This document shows, piece after piece, positions 14,131 through 15,739 of a stretch of 15,739 nt of DNA; position 1 is the stretch's first letter, and every line of letters begins with the position of its first letter. The position numbers were made by a program, and so were the translations under genes. Source of the stretch: JABAYQ01 sp018608925 (GTDB lineage: Bacteria; Bacteroidota; Bacteroidia; Flavobacteriales; UBA7312); contig JASJHQ010000002.1 of NCBI GenBank assembly GCA_037625715.1, positions 1 through 15,739 on the forward strand. The letters run 5' to 3'. Under the pieces are notes generated by a model. That model made no database searches. It saw only the letters and a list, made by a program, of their open reading frames with translations, and was not told the origin of the DNA.

Positions 14131-15739
14131 CTACCAATAAATTAGACTCCTTTTTCTTCTTAAGTAGATGTTTGTATTTAATGGAATTAAAGTTACTAAT
14201 CACTTTATCAGTTTGTCCATTTTGTACTTTATAGACATACTTTTCACGTCTGATTCTTTTGTCTTTAACAATCTTTAATCTAAAGGTGATTATTAGTTTG
14301 TGTGTCTTGGTTTCTTTGTCCCAATAAACTTTTATTTTCTCTACAAACTGACTGATAAAATCTCTTTTTTGGTCAATTGATTTTATGTCTTTTATCTTAT
14401 TGTAGTGATTTTTAAAATCATCCAACCAATCAAACCAAACAACTCCATTTTTTGTTGAGTCAATTTCATTTTCCTTTTCTAATATTAATTGATTACAATT
14501 ATCAATTTCAGTGTCAATACTTTTTTCTAATCTTTCATATTGTTCTTCTGTTAATTTTAGAGTTAGTTTTTTCTCAAATAACTCAAGTTTACTTTTTTCA
14601 AATTGTTCAATCTTATTCTGGTACTTAGAAATCAATTTTTCATATGATTTTATTTGATTTAAAGGACTTTCTTTCTCTTTTAACCTCTTAGATAAGACTT
14701 GTTTTTTAAATTGTTCTTTGATAAGATAACTGTCTTTGAATGTTTTTAATACTTCATTCCAAACTAAGTCTTCCACAACATCTATGTCAATTTGTTTAGT
14801 GTATCCTTTACCACATTTTGGATATCTGTTGTCAATGTATTTCCAGTTCTTTTCTGAATAATTACAATAGTATACTTTGATGTTTTGGTGTTTGTTTCTG
14901 TTGATTTTTAAGGTATTTCCACAATTACCACAATACATCAATTCTCTAAGTAAGTATTTATACTTTAATTGAGTATTAGACCTACTTCTAGATCTAAGTG
15001 TTTTCATTTTTTCTTGAACTTCATAAAATAACTTTTTTGATATTATACTAGGAAACTTAATTGTTGAGGTTACTATTTTACCTTTCTTAATACATTCTTG
15101 TTTAGATAAATGTTTGTCTGTTTTAGTAATGACTGTGTGTTTACCAATGTATTTTTCACTTCTTAACATATTTCGAAGTGTTAATTCATTCCATACCTTT
15201 TTTGTAGATACTGGTGGAAGTACATTTTCATTACTTAAATGAATAATGATGTCTTTGATTGATTTTCCTTGATTGAAAAGAGTAAATATTGTTTTAACAT
15301 TTCTTGATTCAAACTTGTCAATTACAATATGACCACTGTAATTACCCTTTTTATACCCATAAGGATATAATCCACCATTCCACCTTCCTTTTTTCATGTT
15401 TTCAATTTTACCAAGTGTTGATTTTTGAAATCGTTTATGATTTTCATATTCATCAAACACAGTAAGTATCTTCAACATTAAACCATTTTCTAATTCATCA
15501 AAGTTTTGTTTTGTGGTATTGATGTAGAAGTTACAATCATTTTGAGATAGTGTTTTCATAATAATAGTTGAAAGTTCAGTACTCCTACTTAATCTACTAC
15601 TATCATACACCCAAAAATGTTTAATTAATCCGTTTTCAATTTTAGATAGAATAACACTTAATAAATCTCTAATAGTTGTTGATTCACTACTGTAATCATC
15701 ACCACTTTTTCCTTCTTCTCTAAACACTAATATGTGTTC
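14087..15739 (-). CDS. Large serine recombinase / integrase (N-terminus cut by window edge)
   Basis: The frame stays open to base 15739, so the first 30-40 residues, with the catalytic Ser, are missing; a GTG at 15727 is internal. Visible parts in order: the rest of the resolvase catalytic domain with EEGKSG, the Arg-rich motif YDSSRLSRS (catalytic arginines) and the long E-helix; a 'recombinase' domain beginning YPYGYKKG; a zinc ribbon with YCGNCG, YYC and KCGKG (about 14810-14940); and a coiled coil (about 14460-14680). This is the large serine integrase architecture, which joins attP and attB sites by double-strand exchange. The C-terminus ends YSTVTDLAKFLG, which is antisense glmS. Codons favour A and T far more than neighbouring genes do, consistent with horizontal transfer. 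Confidence 0.93.
   Translation of the reverse strand, partial: EHILVFREEGKSGDDYSSESTTIRDLLSVILSKIENGLIKHFWVYDSSRLSRSTELSTIIMKTLSQNDCNFYINTTKQNFDELENGLMLKILTVFDEYENHKRFQKSTLGKIENMKKGRWNGGLYPYGYKKGNYSGHIVIDKFESRNVKTIFTLFNQGKSIKDIIIHLSNENVLPPVSTKKVWNELTLRNMLRSEKYIGKHTVITKTDKHLSKQECIKKGKIVTSTIKFPSIISKKLFYEVQEKMKTLRSRSRSNTQLKYKYLLRELMYCGNCGNTLKINRNKHQNIKVYYCNYSEKNWKYIDNRYPKCGKGYTKQIDIDVVEDLVWNEVLKTFKDSYLIKEQFKKQVLSKRLKEKESPLNQIKSYEKLISKYQNKIEQFEKSKLELFEKKLTLKLTEEQYERLEKSIDTEIDNCNQLILEKENEIDSTKNGVVWFDWLDDFKNHYNKIKDIKSIDQKRDFISQFVEKIKVYWDKETKTHKLIITFRLKIVKDKRIRREKYVYKVQNGQTDKVISNFNSIKYKHLLKKKKESNLLVDSYSTVTDLAKFLG
14112..14130. repeat. 8-bp direct repeats across the glmS stop codon
   Basis: GTAACTGT occurs at 14112-14119 and again at 14123-14130, with starts 11 nt apart, roughly one helical turn. 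The first copy is glmS coding sequence for VTV; the second runs over the stop into the presumed element. It may be chance or part of the recombinase binding site. Confidence 0.6.
14127..15739. mobile_element. One end of an integrated element (recombinase end), continuing past the window
   Basis: The DNA beyond the glmS stop holds only the recombinase gene and is visibly poorer in G and C than its neighbours. By hand count, 14461-14520 is about 22% GC and a glmS sample (13741-13800) about 43%. The recombinase gene abuts the presumed attachment site, the usual place for an integrase. Cargo and the other end lie outside the window, so the element's type and size are unknown. Confidence 0.6.
14129..14160 (+). 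terminator. Possible weak terminator for glmS inside the element
   Basis: GTCTA (14129-14133) pairs with TAGAC (14143-14147) across a nine-base loop, followed by a T-rich run (14148-14160). It stands 2 nt after the glmS stop. A five-pair stem is marginal; it could equally be a recombinase half-site or chance. Confidence 0.25.

Noticed and set aside
14087..15739. Tn7-like transposon at attTn7
   Set aside because: The position is similar, but the visible enzyme is a serine recombinase; no TnsA/B/C/D-like sequence or Tn7-type end is seen in the window.
1..15739. CRISPR arrays, tRNA or rRNA genes
   Set aside because: No regularly spaced repeats or cloverleaf-like sequences were seen; all intergenic gaps are under about 120 nt.

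Overview
The window looks like chromosome of a marine member of the Bacteroidota, most likely Flavobacteriales. Supporting signs are a C-terminal type IX secretion (T9SS) sorting domain, Cys-rich GCTD...DDGSC modules typical of marine Bacteroidetes, a DUF4270 lipoprotein, exact or near TAnnTTTG promoter elements, start codons mostly without Shine-Dalgarno sequences, and an AT-rich composition. No RNA genes or CRISPR arrays were seen.

Left part (1-5.0 kb). The window opens inside a large secreted, modular, T9SS-exported protein that ends at a very strong hairpin terminator. That terminator separates it from a convergent comF-family gene. comF is divergent from a rightward three-gene cluster with overlapping or touching reading frames: a DUF1844 protein, a membrane-anchored coiled-coil protein, and exodeoxyribonuclease III. 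The comF/DUF1844 gap appears to hold two overlapping divergent promoters.

Middle (5.1-10.1 kb). An OmpA-type lipoprotein with a long coiled coil runs rightward, and its stop codon overlaps the stop of radA by four bases. radA is the last gene of a compact leftward operon: panC, panD, a flippase-like membrane protein, a stand-alone HldE-C/RfaE2 nucleotidyltransferase, then radA. Neighbouring genes overlap by 8-14 nt or lie 2 nt apart. The operon joins pantothenate/CoA precursor synthesis, envelope functions and DNA repair.

Right part (10.2-14.1 kb). From a good Bacteroidetes promoter, three closely spaced genes run rightward: a half-length GT5 'glycogen/starch synthase' lacking the usual KxGG loop, a DUF4270 lipoprotein, and glmS, which makes glucosamine-6-phosphate for peptidoglycan and LPS.

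Right end (14.1-15.74 kb). A large serine recombinase gene, cut by the window edge, runs convergently into glmS. Its last 12 codons and stop are read from the antisense strand of the intact glmS 3' end. With the low-GC DNA that begins at the glmS stop, this marks one end of an integrated element that uses the glmS 3' end as its attachment site, the same neighbourhood Tn7 uses by an unrelated mechanism. This is the most interesting part of the window. The cargo lies beyond the right edge.
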